A stretch of DNA of 6,215 bases, taken from contig CANJXD010000355.1 in assembly GCA_947478535.1 (NCBI GenBank), forward strand, positions 1 to 6,215, read 5' to 3'. The DNA is from Acetobacteraceae bacterium. Its GTDB lineage: Bacteria > Pseudomonadota > Alphaproteobacteria > Acetobacterales > Acetobacteraceae. Made by a program: the position numbers and the translations under genes. Positions 5,451 to 6,215 of the stretch are shown here, piece by piece (positions within the stretch are counted from its first letter, which is position 1; each line of letters starts with the position of its first letter). The notes under the pieces are model-generated. The model was not told where the DNA came from and did not search any database. It saw only the letters and a list, made by a program, of their open reading frames with translations.

Positions 5451-6215
5451 GCTTGGCCTTCGCGGATGGCGGACATCATCAGGCGGGGCGCCAGCGCATC
5501 ACCCACCGCGCGCAGCTTCACCCCGGCCGCCAGCAGCGGGGCCAGCAGGGCATCGCGGGGCGCGCGGGGGGTGGCGTGGGCGAACAACGAAACGCCGGTC
5601 TCGGTGCGCTCCGCGCCGGTCAGCAGGTGGCGCAGCACCAGCGTGCCGCCGGCCAGCCGCACGGGTTCGTGGATGGTGAGGATCTCGACGTCGCGCGCGG
5701 CAAGGCGCCGGTGGATGGCCTGCATGGTCAGCACCGGGCTGTCCCGCGCGATCACCTCCCGCGGCGTCACCAGCAGCAGGCGGCGATAGCGGGCGGCGAG
5801 GAGGTTGGCGGCGTCATAGGCGCCGGGCGTCGCATCCATGTCGAACAGCACGGCGAGGTCCCCGCCCATCGCGGGGTCCGCGAGCAGGGCCTCGGCGGTG
5901 GCGCGGATATCGCATGCCGCACCATCGGTATCGGTGAAGCCGCCGGGGGAGACCATCGCCGCACCCGTCGCCAGCACCACCGAATCGGGTTTCAGCGCCA
6001 GCACATCGGCGGCCCCCACCAGGGCCCCGAGGCGGGTTTCCACCCCCGCCGCCGCGACCCTGCGCCGCAGCGAGGCGAGGAGCTGGGCGATATCGCCGCA
6101 GCCCGGCAGCCGCGCATGCAACGCCGCCGCCCCCCCGGCCTCCGCCGCCCGGCCCAGCAGGGTGACGGCGTGGCCACGCTCGGCCGCGGCGATGGCGGCC
6201 TGCATGCCGGCGACC
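5432..6215 (-). CDS. C-terminal part of an NADH:flavin oxidoreductase-like protein (TMADH/2,4-dienoyl-CoA reductase type)
   Basis: The frame is open through the right edge, so the start is outside the window; 260 residues are readable to the TAG at 5434-5432. The first residues, VAGMQAAIAAAERGHAVTLLGR, are the end of a GxGxxG FAD-binding motif and the following helix and strand. Counting from that Met, GGAAALHARLPGCGDIAQLL (24-43), VVLATGAAMVSP (76-87), LAVLFDMDATPGAYDAANLLA (117-137), LLLVTPREVIARD (143-155) and GDALAPRLMMSAIREGQAAGE (235-255) follow. This order matches the pyridine nucleotide-disulphide-type C-terminal half of trimethylamine dehydrogenase, histamine dehydrogenase and FadH-like 2,4-dienoyl-CoA reductases. 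In these, an FMN TIM barrel and a 4Fe-4S site lie N-terminal, here beyond the edge. Such proteins reduce enoyl groups or oxidise amines; the substrate is unknown. It converges on binding protein 2 with a 38-base gap. Confidence 0.88.
   Translation of the reverse strand, partial: VAGMQAAIAAAERGHAVTLLGRAAEAGGAAALHARLPGCGDIAQLLASLRRRVAAAGVETRLGALVGAADVLALKPDSVVLATGAAMVSPGGFTDTDGAACDIRATAEALLADPAMGGDLAVLFDMDATPGAYDAANLLAARYRRLLLVTPREVIARDSPVLTMQAIHRRLAARDVEILTIHEPVRLAGGTLVLRHLLTGAERTETGVSLFAHATPRAPRDALLAPLLAAGVKLRAVGDALAPRLMMSAIREGQAAGEAA

Overview
The window is about 70% G+C by eye, with dense, short-gapped genes whose codons mostly end in G or C. It carries two periplasmic substrate-binding proteins of the Bug/TctC family with RR-type leaders, an MmgE/PrpD protein, a FAD-dependent dehydrogenase-like flavoprotein, a DUF1289 protein and part of an NADH:flavin-oxidoreductase-like protein. 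This mix fits a metabolically versatile alphaproteobacterium such as Acetobacteraceae/Roseomonas relatives. A G+C-rich betaproteobacterium is possible. The taxonomic guess is inference from composition and gene content only.

Layout, left to right. Positions 2-280 (+) hold the 3' end of a gene whose tail resembles a class I SAM-dependent methyltransferase. Positions 353-1699 (+) are a complete MmgE/PrpD-family gene. A strikingly A+T-rich gap of 99 bases follows, and then the first Bug binding protein (1799-2776, +). That gene meets, tail to tail and overlapping by 14 bases, a minus-strand pair: the flavoprotein (2957-4315, -) and a small Cys-rich DUF1289 gene (2763-2960, -), joined by a four-base GTGA stop/start overlap. 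A 112-base divergent control region with a perfect TTGACA box separates the flavoprotein from the second Bug binding protein (4428-5393, +). The window ends with the C-terminal part of an FAD/NAD(P)-binding oxidoreductase of the trimethylamine dehydrogenase/2,4-dienoyl-CoA reductase type (5432-6215, -, open at its 5' end). A G-quadruplex-type motif lies in the convergent gap before it.

How the genes may work together (inference): Bug proteins deliver carboxylates or related small molecules in the periplasm, the MmgE/PrpD enzyme would dehydrate, decarboxylate or isomerise such an acid, and the two flavoproteins would oxidise or reduce C-C bonds. This looks like a small carboxylate-catabolism neighbourhood. 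No TctA/TctB membrane subunits and no regulator gene lie inside the window, so both binding proteins look like orphans here. I found no mobile element, CRISPR array, RNA gene or phage feature, and no convincing new system. The most useful leads are the flavoprotein's altered motifs, the compact divergent and convergent gene junctions, and the A+T-rich gap.
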